NCBI GenBank assembly: GCA_963576735.1
Contig: OY755174.1
Span: 6,448,001-6,512,000 of the forward strand
Direction: 5' to 3'
Source of the DNA: Bedellia somnulentella
Lineage: Eukaryota; Arthropoda; Insecta; Lepidoptera; Bedelliidae
Length of the DNA stretch: 64,000 nt
The notes under the pieces are model-generated. The model was not told the DNA's origin. It worked only from the letters and a program-made list of their open reading frames with translations, and made no database searches. Positions 1 through 11,276 of this stretch are shown here, in pieces (the first letter of the stretch is position 1; each line of letters starts with the position of its first letter). A program made the translations under genes and the position numbers.

Positions 1-644
1 CTAAAATAACAAAAAATTAACGAAAAAATTTCAAGCAGCAAAATGGCTTGTTATCTTTTACTCGGGTGCATCGTCCCGTCAGGCAACAGGATGTAACTTC
101 ATCAAATTAGTATGTATAATGACCTTCGCCATCCCTATCAAGATCAATTGTTTGAAATTGTGCATAACATTTGATACCAGAAAGTGACTAACGATAGAAC
201 GTTCTTTTTACCCAACTGAAAGAGGGTTTCATTAAAGCGTGTATCAAAAATTTGCCTTATGGATTACAGATAGCAAAGTTTTACATAGTAAACATAGCTG
301 TGCTATTCGTTCCTAAAAGTTTACTTCAGGAATATCTTTGAACATTTCCTGATTATTCTCCCAAACATAGAGATAGCCTTAAGTCACAACAAAGACTTTG
401 AAAGATAGGATCGGCGGCGGCGATATACCGAAGATTCATAACTTGGTGACAGATGATTTGGGTCTATTCGTCTCGACGTCTGTATCCGTTTTAGCCCCGA
501 ATCGAGAGACCCTACAGCATTGATTCGATACTATTCAGTAGGATAGTAAATTTAGCTGAGTAAAATCCTATTAGTAGACAACTGGTTTGTCCATACATTG
601 CAATTTAATCTAATTCATAGGTATAGAGCGGAGATGTAGAATAT

Positions 645-785
645 CATTTCATCCAGCATCCCACTGGAGTCGTAAGAGGCGACTTAGTGATGGCTGGATA
701 CCTATCACAAACATTCGGCTATTTTACTTTCTTTTCCTCACTCATCTTCCAAAAGTGGTTGGTGGAGGGGTATATAATTCCGAGT
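645..785 (+). repeat. Family A SINE-like repeat, degenerate copy
   Basis: Recognisable blocks are the valley around CGTAAGAGGCGACTTAG and CATCTTCCAAAAGTGGTTGG, in the same order as in intact copies. The two are old and diverged, and both ends are unclear. Confidence 0.5.
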
Positions 786-1329
786 CTCTACATACTGAGC
801 TACTGTATTCTGTAACTCGGCTGTGTTAAACTAAAAACAAGTATGTCGTTTTTGGCAAATTTTACAGGAGAGCGAAAAAACATTTTATTTCTATAAATTT
901 AAATATTTCCTAAAGTGATTGTCGGATCTTGATGATTTTTGGATATGTCCGACGTGATGTAGTTTCCTAATGAAATTAATAATTTTTTAACTTGACCTTT
1001 ACAGTAGCGCCAATGCAGAATAAAAATGCTTTTAGTATAGTCTTACCCTATTATTTTTATCAATAGCGCCTTAAATAAGAAGATATTTTGAGTTTTAATA
1101 ATGTAGAAATAAGGGTCTTTCTATGACGAATCCAACGGTGTAAAAAAAGCAAACGCTCAAAAATCGACATACTTGTTTTTAGCTTAGAGCAGCCGAACTG
1201 TCTATGCACATTAAAATTGGCTAACACCTAAAATTGGAAAGCATAATGGTAAGTGATTAAAAGATAGTTTTTTCGAGTAAAATGTGCAATGTGCATAAAC
1301 AGGATTTAATAAACAATAAATTGATATAT

Positions 1330-1425
1330 ACCAGGTGACAAAGTCACATGATGTTCAGAAGTATTAGTACCTCTGCCAACCGCTTCAGGAATATTCGGCG
1401 TGTTTATGTTTATGTATGTTATGTA
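1330..1425 (+). repeat. Family B (tRNA-derived) SINE, 3' end only
   Basis: It matches the 3' part of the copy at 13580-13945: ACCAGGTGACAAAGTCAC, then CTCTGCCAACC and the TTTATGTTTATG-type tail. The tRNA-like head is missing, so it is 5'-truncated. Confidence 0.7.
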
Positions 1426-1445
1426 TATTAATATTGTTTAAGTGG

Positions 1446-1585
1446 TTTTTGGCGATGCGGTTGGAGAAACATCACTTACTTTATTTCTTTCTACCATCTT
1501 GTCCCCATTTAACTTCTATATGTGGCTGAAGAGTTTCTAGCTCTGAAGCTCTGGCTACCCCTTTTTGGGATTTATGGCCGTGAAA
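1446..1585 (+). repeat. Family A SINE-like repeat, 5'-truncated
   Basis: The copy runs from GGCGATGCGGTTGGAGA through the CTCTGGCTACCCC block to GGGATTTATGGCCGTGA. The head (GTGTAGTGTCGGCTTAG) is absent. Confidence 0.7.
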
Positions 1586-1712
1586 AAATTGATGGTATAA
1601 CTCGTACAATACTATTGGAAGGAGATGGGATAGTATCTTAAATTAATTATCATCATAAACTTATATAAGTCCCGGTGCTGGACACAGAGATACATATACA
1701 AAACTTACCTTT

Positions 1713-1810
1713 ACACATATACTCACGGCTGTAAATCCCAGAAAAGGGTAACCAGGGCTTTGAGAATTAAAATTGCTCAGCCTCTTTTGCAAATTAAGTT
1801 AGGAAAGGAT
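1713..1810 (-). repeat. Family A SINE-like repeat, 3' fragment
   Basis: On the plus strand it reads ACATATACTCACGGCTGTAA, then the complement of the CTCTGGCTACCCC block and the CAGCC..TTTTGCAAATT block. It is diverged. Confidence 0.65.
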
Positions 1811-2032
1811 TAAAAATTATTTATTTAAAGAAAAAGCAAATGGATAAGACTTAAATGAAATATAAGTAACAAGTATTCACAATACTGTGGTCGTTTACAG
1901 GATGCTGATGCTGTACTAGGTGGAACCCGTATTACAGTCATCAGAGTTTTCCAATGAATACAGGTAAATTTATTAACTTAAAGTCTTATAATATTGATAT
2001 ATTCATACAAATCAAGTTAGTTGATCGTTAAT

Positions 2033-2163
2033 AAAGGTTGTTGGTGATGGGTCTCCAACCGCATCGGAAACAATATCTTGATAAGCCCCAATACCCTATG
2101 TCACCTCTTACCACAGCCGCGGGAGGAAATGGGTAAGTGCTATTCGAAGCCGACGTTACACAG
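2033..2163 (-). repeat. Family A SINE-like repeat, 5' half
   Basis: It carries GGTTGTTGGTGATGGGTCTC, then the complement of the head ending in CGACGTTACACAG. It lacks the 3' tail half. Confidence 0.7.
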
Positions 2164-2363
2164 TATATGTAAATAAAAAATAGGAGTGTTTCTAAAAGAA
2201 TTTGTGATTAATGATGACCTTTATGAAATAAAACATTCTCTAATCATGAGTCCTTCGTATTTTAAATTTTTTCAACTAGTATGTGTAATGAGATTTTATA
2301 AAAATATAGTTCTACATACATATTCAACGTCAAAATTCAAAAATGCCTTATTAGAACTTTGAA

Positions 2364-2535
2364 ATTAGAATATTCCTCAGCCGTGTTTGGAAATTAAATG
2401 AGGAAAGCGTAGTATATTGAGGGACGGTTGTTGATAAGTCTCCAGTGACCAACTATTACCATTGGTGGCTCCGCAACACCCGCCATTAGAAATTAAATTA
2501 GTTAGTGCTTTTTTCAGAAGCAGACACTAAAAAGC
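2364..2535 (-). repeat. Family A SINE-like repeat, very degenerate
   Basis: Order of blocks is retained (CCTCAGCCGTG, then GGTTGTTGATAAGTCTCC, then AGTGCTTTTTTCAGAAGC as a worn version of the head), with many substitutions. It is one of the oldest copies. Confidence 0.5.
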
Positions 2536-2604
2536 TTATAAAACAAATATAATTTAAAATTAACGCAGGACAGAAGGCGATTTCTGAAAAACACACAGAC
2601 ACAC

Positions 2605-2783
2605 ACTCCTCAGCCACTTTTGGAAGTTGCGTGGGAAAAGATGGTGAAATAAGGGTTGTTGGTGATGGGTCTCCAACCGCATCGCACAAAATTCTCTTAA
2701 AAGCCCCAATACCGTTAGTCGCCTCTTACGTACACCCACCGGAAGAAATGGGGTAGTGCTATTCTAAGCCGACACTACACAGC
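2605..2783 (-). repeat. Family A SINE-like repeat
   Basis: A well-preserved 5' two thirds: CCTCAGCCACTTTTGGAAG, GGTGATGGGTCTCCAACC, GTCGCCTCTTACGTACACCC, GGGGTAGTGCTATTCTAAGC and CGACACTACACAG. The 3' tail block is replaced by a short CA-rich run. Confidence 0.75.
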
Positions 2784-4101
2784 TATTCTGAAATGAAATG
2801 TAGAGGATAAAAGGTTTTCTTGAAACAAATGAAACAAATTATGGTTTCGTTATATTCGATTCATTTATAATAGTTGAAATGGAATAAACATTTAGCCTTC
2901 TTTATGAACTAAACAGTAAATGCTAAATTGTTCGTGTGAGCCTAATGACGTAACATTATTCTATAAGCTTACTTATTTAATTAACAGTTATAATAAACAT
3001 TATTTACAATATTTGGGAATGTCATCACAGCATCACGAAACAAGTATAACATCGAAATAACAAAATGAGTTTTAACATTAATATTATAATATGCAATTAA
3101 AATTGCTTTTAAACTAAATAAGTCACCATTTATAATCGAAGATATGACAACAGCCTTGGAAGATAAATGCTTCAATACTGTAATTTTTATGTGAATAATC
3201 AATTTAAGATCTCTAATTTTTTGAGCATAAGGTAAAGATGATTTAGGAAGTTTACAGATTGTATGACGATTAAGTGAAGAAGGAAGAAAGAAATGTAGTA
3301 TAATGAATAGGGCATTTTGACAATTTTAAATACTTAGTCCAAAATATGCAATAACAGATGTAACAAATAGGTTTTATGTTAAAATCTATTAAATAATACG
3401 ATATATAACTAAATCAATCTTTGGATTTCTTAGTAATATAAAATTAAGAAAGTGTTGACTGTGCGTATTTGAAACAAAAAATAACAATTTCAATACATAG
3501 AACGCGTTTCAAACCTTACATATACAAAAAGCATATTGTAGCAATATAATTTTACTTCTACTACAAATTCCCATTATTCTATAATTCTTTACATTTAAAC
3601 GCATTTTGAACGGTTCAATTGTTAATAATAAATTTGAGACTATTATTTAATGAGAACTTTAGAAACATTTATATGCCTAAAATCGAAGCAAAACTAATGT
3701 AAAAAATAATTAACTAAATACTTTCAGACAGAAAATAAATAAATTGATACAAAATAATGCCTTTTTTGTACACATGTCATCTTTTTGAAACAAAAACAAG
3801 AGTTTGTAAAATTATATACATCAGTAATAAAGCAAATATACATGCCCTAGAAATGAGTGTTATACTAAATCTAGTTGTACATCTAAATAAGTTAAATATC
3901 GGTACTGAAACATCGACTACTAATCTCGAATTGCCAATGAATACTCTTCATTATTGCTGTATCTATATAATAATAGAATCGTAAATTTAATACTAACATG
4001 GCACTAAACCATTAAACATTTGCATTCAGTCTTTCTGAAAGAGAATAATCTCATCAATTTGACAGAAATTTAACCTTCAGCACTAACAATTATAAACGAA
4101 T
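2784..4101. other. 3' flank of dve, no gene seen
   Basis: AT-rich sequence just downstream of the dve stop. It presumably contains the dve 3' untranslated region. I could not fix a polyadenylation site: no plus-strand TTTATT stands out close to the stop. The small open frames here look like chance. Confidence 0.5.
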
Positions 4102-4761
4102 TTACACTAATTTACGATCAGTAATTGCATGGGGGTGCCCTGGGTGCGAATAGTGACCACCAGGTGAAGGAGGCTCATAAAGCGACATCTTCAGTCTTTT
4201 GCATTTAGCACGTCGGTTTTTAAACCAAAACTGTACGTTTTTCGATTCCAATCTCGGAAATTTCTGCCTATAGGGCATTCGGTTTAACTCTTCTGTGTAT
4301 TTTAATATCAAATTGTGTGATGGATGAGTATTGATTGAGAACCATTGTTCAAGAACAGGAACTTCGGAGACAGGATCTATGAAAGTTCTGTTTCGTTTGC
4401 GGCGTTCATCTGAGGCGCCTGCAAGAGCCAAGTTGAGTCCACTAGCGCCCTCTCCAGGCACGGCTCCGACACTGGGGAACCCACTCATGTATTGGGTCAT
4501 GTACATCATTCCGTGGCCAAACATTGGATGGTTTGGTACCATTGGGAATGGCAAACGGTCAATATGTGGAGGCGTACGGTAATGTTGTTCTTGCATTGTT
4601 TCGTCATCAGATACGTTGTCCTGGTCATCGTGGCCGTTCTCTTCTTCAATGTTATTGTTGTTGTTGTGGAGATTCTCGCTGTTTTTTGTTGGCGAACGCT
4701 GTGGAGAATTATGGGAATCGTGTTTGCTGAGATCCTTTGGTTCTAGCTTGATGTCGTGTAC
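4102..4761 (-). CDS. dve: dve terminal coding exon: second homeodomain and C-terminus
   Basis: The exon opens after acceptor TTGTTATAG at 4762 and ends at TAA (4102-4104): 660 nt, 219 residues plus stop, phase 0. It begins VHDIKLEPKDLSKHDS, followed by an Asn run and an acidic patch, then a Met/Pro-rich stretch (HPMFGHGMMYMTQYM). The second homeodomain lies at about 4186-4404, from RRKRNRTFIDPVSEVPVLEQ to NVQFWFKNRRAKCKR. It also has an enlarged loop and lysine at position 50 (WFKNRRAK). The C-terminal tail after it is short, with a His/Pro/Gly-rich stretch before the end at DRKLV. Two homeodomains in one polypeptide, both divergent, is the diagnostic layout of insect Dve. A plain methionine inside the exon (4596) could be taken as a start, but the splice acceptor and the continuous upstream frame argue against it. 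Confidence 0.95.
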   Translation of the reverse strand, partial: VHDIKLEPKDLSKHDSHNSPQRSPTKNSENLHNNNNNIEEENGHDDQDNVSDDETMQEQHYRTPPHIDRLPFPMVPNHPMFGHGMMYMTQYMSGFPSVGAVPGEGASGLNLALAGASDERRKRNRTFIDPVSEVPVLEQWFSINTHPSHNLILKYTEELNRMPYRQKFPRLESKNVQFWFKNRRAKCKRLKMSLYEPPSPGGHYSHPGHPHAITDRKLV

Positions 4762-4822
4762 CTATAACAAGAAACACATATAAGTATTATAATCATGATA
4801 CACCATCCATTATTTTCAGGAG

Positions 4823-5060
4823 CTGTGTAGTGTCGGCTTAGAATAGCACTACCCCATTTCTTCCGGTGGGTGTACGTAAGAGGCGACTAACGGTTTAAGG
4901 GATTTTTGGGAGATGCGGTTGGAGACCCAAAACCACCAACGTTTATTTGACCATCTTTTCCAAACGAAACTTCGAAAAGTGGCTGAGGAATTTCTAATTC
5001 CCTAGCTCTGGCTACCCTTTCAAGGGATTTAAAGCCGTGAATAAATGAATGTATGCATGT
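4823..5060 (+). repeat. Family A SINE-like repeat, near full length, inside dve intron
   Basis: It starts CTGTGTAGTGTCGGCTTAG and passes through all family blocks to GCCGTGAATAAATG and a GTATGCATGTAT tail. Small internal deletion in the central block. Same strand orientation is opposite to dve. Confidence 0.8.
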
Positions 5061-5084
5061 ATTTTACTATATTTTCTCCAAAAT

Positions 5085-5209
5085 AGTTGGTGATGGGTCT
5101 CTAGCTACACCACCCACCACACCAATCACTTAAAAAGTCCCAAAACCCTAAGTCGCCCTTATGACCCCTGAAGAGAGAAATGGGGTAGTGCTAAGCCGGC
5201 ACAACACAA
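5085..5209 (-). repeat. Family A SINE-like repeat, partial
   Basis: It contains GTTGGTGATGGGTCTC and the complement of the head region (GGGGTAGTGCTAAGCC, then GGCACAACACA), with substitutions and a small deletion. Confidence 0.65.
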
Positions 5210-5301
5210 TAATTCATTTGATTGATTTGATTTATTTATTTATTAAACTATTAGAGTAAAGAGTTTTAATTTTTATTTTATTTATTCAAATTGCTATGTA
5301 C

Positions 5302-6117
5302 CTTTATAATATCAGGAGGTTTCGGTGATTCAGGAGGTCTTTCGTCTGAGTCAGTGTTATTTTTCTTGACCGTAATTAGAGAGAGTGGAGCTTCGGGACT
5401 TTCCGATCTATCCATATCTGTATGCACATCAATGTCATCTTCCATATCTGATCCATTGTTAGATAGGTTGTCTTCTGACATTACTGACATAGGGTAACGT
5501 CCAGGACTTTCAGATAACTGCAAAGGACTCTTTATGGAATTGTGGTCCTGCGATGTAAAACTTTCATTGCCTGCCATTAGAGAACCATTTGATGGGCTGT
5601 GGCTTCTACTGTTAAATCCATTCATGCCGATATGACAAGAAAGTCCTCCAATGTTACGTAGTTCCGCGCGTTTTTGTGCAGCGCGAGCATTCTTAAACCA
5701 ATACACGACGTTATTGACATCAAGAGGTTTTCGACCTCGTCTGGATTCTAAATTGTTCAGTTCACGAACGTATTGCTGTATCTGTTGCCTACTTGGATGC
5801 TGATTCTCAGAAAACCATCGTTGCAGTTTTGGCAATTCGAGCTCCGGATCAAAACTAGTTCTCATTCTGGTTTTTTGCGTTGGGTATTGTGATTGCACAG
5901 TCTGCAAAGCTGGATGCATGTGTTCGGGCATGTTGTTTATAGGAGATCGATTTTTTGGTCCTGGTGACGGATATCGACGAGGACTGAATGGAGGCCGGGG
6001 AGACACCTGAGCACTCCACCATGATTCAAACTTGCGCCGCATATCTTCTGACGGCTCGTGGAAACTCTGAGGCCCAGGTAACCGGTCATGACCCCTGCAT
6101 ATTTGCGCTAGCGTTAT
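5302..6117 (-). CDS. dve: dve coding exon: Cut-like segment, first atypical homeodomain, acidic linker
   Basis: The exon opens after acceptor CTTTTTCAG at 6118 and ends at donor GGTACA just below 5302: 816 nt, 272 codons, phase 0 at both ends. It starts ITLAQICRGHDRLPGPQ, then MRRKFESWWSAQV (Cut-like region) and a proline/serine-rich linker. The first homeodomain lies at about 5660-5874, from TRMRTSFDPELELPKLQRWF to VVYWFKNARAAQKR. It has a longer loop than the usual 60-residue fold, as in SATB/Dve. The recognition helix has lysine at position 50 (WFKNA), predicting preference for TAATCC-type sites. Downstream come Ser/Asp-rich and Glu-rich stretches (SNNGSDMEDDIDVHTD) ending SPKPPDIIK. Dve in Drosophila acts in midgut, leg, wing and photoreceptor patterning; that is family knowledge. 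Reading past the donor adds only a few residues before a stop, so splicing to 4761 is required. Confidence 0.95.
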
Positions 6118-6239
6118 CTGAAAAAGGGAAAATGATTAAGCTTTTTATCAACAATACCGTTATGGCTACAAAAAGGCATTCCGATCATTGCCTTCAAAGG
6201 ATGTTAAAGCATTCAATATCAGTCAGTCTAACCTGTTAA

Positions 6240-9200
6240 AAGAATGATAATTGAAAAACTAAACATCACCTATTGTTTCATAAGGCAGGCCATGAGATTA
6301 TGAAAATATTAGGTACATTTGTTAATGTGTGTGTCATGCGCGTAGCGAGTCGGTGTGGTTTTACGTTTCTTGTAGTGTTTGTTGTATGGTTAGTGAGTAT
6401 CACTCGCGCGGTCCGAACCAAAACTTCAATCATATCTTGCTCTTAAACAATAAGCGGACAGAGGCGTTTTAACAATTAGTACCAACCACTTTACTCCACA
6501 TAGAGAACCAAATGGATTCACTTACAAATATTCAAGTGTAAGTAAACTTTCTATTAGACAAAGTTATTATTTAGTTTTGAAAAACTAAGTACACAAAACG
6601 GTGAACTAAATTTAACAAGGATCATTTAAAAAAAAGCGGAAAATATGATAAACTTTATTTCAAAAAGCATTTGAGTTTTAACTTATTATTTTTAATTTAA
6701 TCCTGAACTAAAAAAAACATATGTCAAATCAGTAATCTCTGAGTAAAGTTGATAGATATGCAACCACCTAAAATCTGTTTTCTTATCTTGCAGATTACCA
6801 AGAACAATGCGATGATTACAACGTCAAGTAGGTTGACAGTCACTCAACGTGTTGTCCCAGCAAGGAGACGCCACTGTTGCCAAATCAAAAGATAAATTAA
6901 GTCCATACTGCTATCACTAACACAGTAAATCACGTCACACGAGTGGAATTAAGGCTACGAGTGATACCTTAATCCGTTTCTGTATGTTGTATTTTAATTT
7001 AAATAGATGATGCCATATTTGCTTACAGATATCGTCTGCTTCGAGTTTAGTGGACGGTTTTGGAAATCTGGCGCCAGGTTTACTTTATCATACTACGTAA
7101 TTCAATGTGTGATTGCAAACGAACCTTCAGACATATGTTTACTCTGTCATTTTAATTTAAAAGCCTTATTAATTACAATCTGACTTGGCTAATCTTTAGT
7201 ATCACAAAGATAAAAATTTAATTAAAACCATAAACTTTCAAGGATTTTCTGTAAGCTCTAAAAATGAATTTATGTTCTCTTATTGATACTTCATTGTCTT
7301 TGCAAGAAAAACCCCTTTAGAAAGTCCTTGAGGGCAATGAAAGTTTGTTGTTCAAGTTAAAATCGAAGTGGCGCAAATTGGCGTGTAATAAATTACCATA
7401 ATATCTTAAAGGCGAGTTCATCTGGCGTTTAGCTTCAGAACAACTTTGTCTGCGTTTCGAGGTGTTTGATTATCTCGACAACTTGCGGATTCCTTTGAAT
7501 CATTTGCGATAACTTTAGTTGTCTATTAGTCCAGAACTTAACGCGGTTCAATTCTAGTACCTAACAAAAATGATATTACGCCATAACTTGTAGCGGATTC
7601 ATTTCAAGTCATGAAATGCCATTAGAGAGCAGATTTGAAACAGTTAACCCGACGAGCCAGGGTGCGTCGCGAGCGCTAACCTCGCGTTTAATAAGATTAT
7701 AAAGCATTATTTTATGGTATTAATAAGATCAAAAGCGTTCGTACATCTAAAACTCCTTTTAACCCTCTTTCGCTGAGACTCAAGTTCGTAAGACGAGGGC
7801 AAGGGTCCCGCGCACCCCGCCACCCCCTAACCCGTCTGTCACAAGGTGGATATTTAGAAAATATAATAAGCCTGTGCGAGGCGCGGATGAGTCTAAGATT
7901 CAATTAAATTTATTATGTATGGAGATCCCATATACGAAGTACATGTAGACTTCGCAATTTATTGGATCTTCATGATGAGATTGGTCTTAGTTAATTTTGT
8001 TAAGCCTTTACCATTCAATTATTTTATCAAGACGATAAGCAGCAAATAGTAAAAGCATTAAATATTACGTTAAACAATAAAAAATGCAAAAAATTATGTT
8101 GCCATATTTAAAATAACACTTCAAAATCATTTTTTGTAGCCTAGTGTTGACATATAAATTTAGGCACGGTTGAACTTTTGATACGAGTAAGTTATCCTAA
8201 ACCCTAAACGTATTCAACATACAGTGTTCCTAGAGGCAGGGTGAAGTAACAGCAAACAACCTAATCTATTACAACCTCACAGGCTATGTTAAACAAACCA
8301 GCGATAAAAAAAACATAATTTTTTTCATACATTAATAATATCATATTCCAAGAAACGTTTCAAACATCTCAAATTATAAACAAAATTCCACGTTTAGCCT
8401 CAGATCTTTTGTGTAAAGACAGGAAACATCCCGCGAACATCAAAACAACTGCCTCTTTAATTCTACCCTCGACTGATCATCCTTATTAGCAGAGTCTTAA
8501 GCGTAACCTTGCGAAATATAACGAACTCGCAAATTATACGAACGCCTACTTAAATGAGAGTTTTCATAATCTGTCTCCGTCATACTGCCTCCAACATCGA
8601 GGATAACGAGCCTGGCTTTTCACGAGCAGTACAGTATTTTACTTCAATATGCGATTATCTGTTTTTAAGTGCTGTGCTAACGTATTGTATGGTTCGATGT
8701 TGCTATTTTGTATTGGGAGTACCCAATTATTTGTAACAATTTTGAATTAAATGCTTGATTGAGTATTAGTATTATAATCGTATTTTTTGTATTATAATAA
8801 AGTATTTGTAGCGACGCACTATCAGTATACAATGACGTGCACTACATAGAAACGCTGACAGTGCAAGAAGAATCACATTCCACAGCAACACGTAACCAAG
8901 CAATATACGTCACACTCGTCATCAAGACTCGCCATACAATACCTACATCGCGCAATCGAAGTTTCTAAAATGTTTACTATATATACAAGTTCCAACTTAA
9001 CACAGTTGGACCGCGGTCCCCAGGCATACCACCGCCTGGCGGAAGATCTTCCGTTTTCCTCCACATATTTTTTGTTCTATTAATCATTTCATTACAATTC
9101 AATTCAAAACTTTCTTTAACTTTTATTCTGAAATTATTTTGACAATAAATTTTAGGTTTTGCAGTAACAACTTATCTTTTAAGTAAATGTATTTAAATAC

Positions 9201-10233
9201 TAATATAAAAAAATATATTAATCTAACTGAAAAATTAAATGACTGTGGAGCATATTAAGAATAAATATTATAGAATATGGTCTAACTTCAAGCTATGTTG
9301 ATAAAATTATTTTTTGTTTCTCCGTTTGTGTACACCTAGTTGACTATTAAAACACTTGCAACTTGAAATAGCCAGTGTTATTTTAAGCCGACAAAAGACG
9401 AGCATAAAACTGTTCATTAACTTCCATTAAATTGATTGACTGTGTATTCCTAACGCAAAAACAGAAGGGTAGAAAGCACTTGAGTGCGTCGTTTATTTGA
9501 TTTCAACTCCATTAATCAAGGCTTTAACTAGTAAGTAAACTTGCTAAAATAGAGATAGACTGTTGGTGCCATTTGCAAATTACACAGAAAAGTATTAACA
9601 ACCGAAAGTAAATTTGGCGCTCGAAAAATCTTTGGTGTTCTATTTATGTCATGGTCGTTGTTTAAAGAGGATTTCTATTTACCTGTGCGTACAAAGTTAG
9701 GTTAGCTCTTGATGCTCCCTCAAATGGACTTAGTTAGATTAAACTTTTCCTTTTTTAGCACATTTTGCAGTGTCCAATGTTGTTTTTTTTTCATTTGGAA
9801 TCTTTTAAATTTTTATTTATTTTTCTGTTAATTTATTATTCTGTGTAGTCAAATTATCTCATCAATTATGGAATCCCATCTATATAAAGATGTGTCGTAG
9901 TGTGCAGTTTAATTTTAGGTATGCGAATACCATTAATGATATCTACTGCATTTAATTACTTAGCTCGGTTAACAATTGCACCGTTTTTAGTTTTATTAAA
10001 AAGTTAATCAATGTCGTATTTTTGATTCTGACTGTTATTTCAAAGTTTATAGAACTTTCAAGTTGCATGAATCAACATTTAATAAAAAATGTTACATTAA
10101 TACATATAAACAAGGTATGCGCGAAAAAATATAAAACGTTCTTTTCAGTCAGGTGAAAAGTAGACTTCTAAATATTTGATGTGATTTTTGTAAATCTGGT
10201 TACAGATTATAGCATGTGCATCAGAAATACAAT
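6240..10233. other. Intronic stretch, no gene seen
   Basis: AT-rich intron. A GC-richer patch at about 7640-7850 and another near 6340-6420 stand out from the background, but I recognise neither. Several short frames have no domain, no splice support and no codon bias. Confidence 0.5.
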
Positions 10234-10244
10234 CGTTATTGTTG

Positions 10245-10496
10245 CATACATACATACATACATATACTCACGGCTATAAATCCCTTAACGGGATAGCCAG
10301 AACTTTGGAATGAAAAAATCCTCAGCCACTTTTGGAAGTTGATTGGGAAAAGATGGTTATAATAAAGCTTTTGGTGACGGGTCTCCAACCACATCGCCCA
10401 AAAATCACTTAAAAAGCCCCCTATACCCTTAGTCGCCTCTTACGATCACCCACGGGTAGAAATGGGGTAGTGTTATTCTAAGCCGACACTACACGG
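10245..10496 (-). repeat. Family A SINE-like repeat, near full length with target-site duplication
   Basis: Read on the plus strand, it starts with the (CATA)n tail and ACTCACGGCTATAAATCCC and ends with the complement of the head, CCGACACTACACG. It is flanked by a perfect 11-bp direct repeat CGTTATTGTTG at 10234-10244 and 10497-10507, the signature of target-primed insertion. Confidence 0.88.
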
Positions 10497-11105
10497 CGTT
10501 ATTGTTGATACTGTATAAATCTCTTTATGAATACTTCTGGATGATATGAGATATTCCCATCGTTAACCACTACAGGCTTATTTGCAAACAAGATAATGTC
10601 ACAACACATTTCCATCACCAAGAGATCCGTGCTTATTCTGTTCAAATACATTCCGGTGATGCGGTTTAAGTCGTATTAAAATATTGTCGTGTCGCCGGGC
10701 GGTGCGCTCCGTTGAGCAAAACATTCAGCAAACTCACACAGAGGTGTGATGTTATATTTTGTAATGCTGATTGTTCTGTAACCCCAGCTTCACAATACGC
10801 CCGTGGACTGAACCTTACTCCCTTATTATCAGACCACTCTTTGTCTCACGTTTAATACGCTCACTGATTCACGGCTATTGTAGCTGATGTTACGAATGTG
10901 GGTTTTGTTCTCATTCGATATTTTAGCACTAATCTTATTACGATTTTGTAGATACTTATGAGGAGATATTTCTGTGATGTATTGATTAATAATTGTGTTT
11001 TTCAAGCTTATTTCTGTAGCAGACTGATTAAAAAAAACCAGACCACAGAGGGGCAATCATAACATTCAGTACAAATACTCTGCAGTAAAATGCTTGACTA
11101 TATGT

Positions 11106-11234
11106 CGCAGGAATTCCTATGATATGGCCGTTAAACTGTTTAATACCATAAGTGACGATTTGAAACAGATGAATCTAATTCAATTTAAAACAAAACTGTT
11201 TAATTATCTTGTAGTAAATTGCTTTATAATGTGA
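11106..11234 (+). pseudogene. 3' end of an older LINE ORF2 (Jockey/CR1-like tail)
   Basis: In one frame the sequence reads MAVKLFNTISDDLKQMNLIQ followed by a K/F/Y-rich helix and a stop at 11232-11234. A closing segment of the form KLFN-L-P-IK-..-FK-LK-YL is typical of non-LTR ORF2 C-termini. No intact upstream ORF2 is present in the preceding kilobase, so the copy is 5'-truncated. The rest of its 3' untranslated region may resume after 13087, if the next element inserted into it. The family-level call rests on a short motif, so I am only moderately confident. Confidence 0.5.
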
Positions 11235-11276
11235 ATGATTTTTTCAACATATGTGACATTTAAAAAGTATATTTGA

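Larger units (their letters stand above)
4762..5301 (-). other. dve: dve 540-bp intron carrying two SINE-like copies
   Basis: Short phase-0 intron. Much of it is two opposed family A repeat fragments (4823-5060 plus, 5085-5209 minus). The opposed copies could pair in the transcript. Confidence 0.85.

Noticed and set aside
3757..3984. 75-codon plus-strand frame downstream of dve
   Set aside because: AT-rich, no motif, no splice context, and typical of chance frames.
4331..4730. Plus-strand frames opposite the dve terminal exon
   Set aside because: Shadows of the real minus-strand exon, which carries the homeodomain.
7712..7903. Small minus-strand frame over a GC-rich patch
   Set aside because: No domain, no consensus splice sites; the patch could be regulatory, but the evidence is too weak to list.
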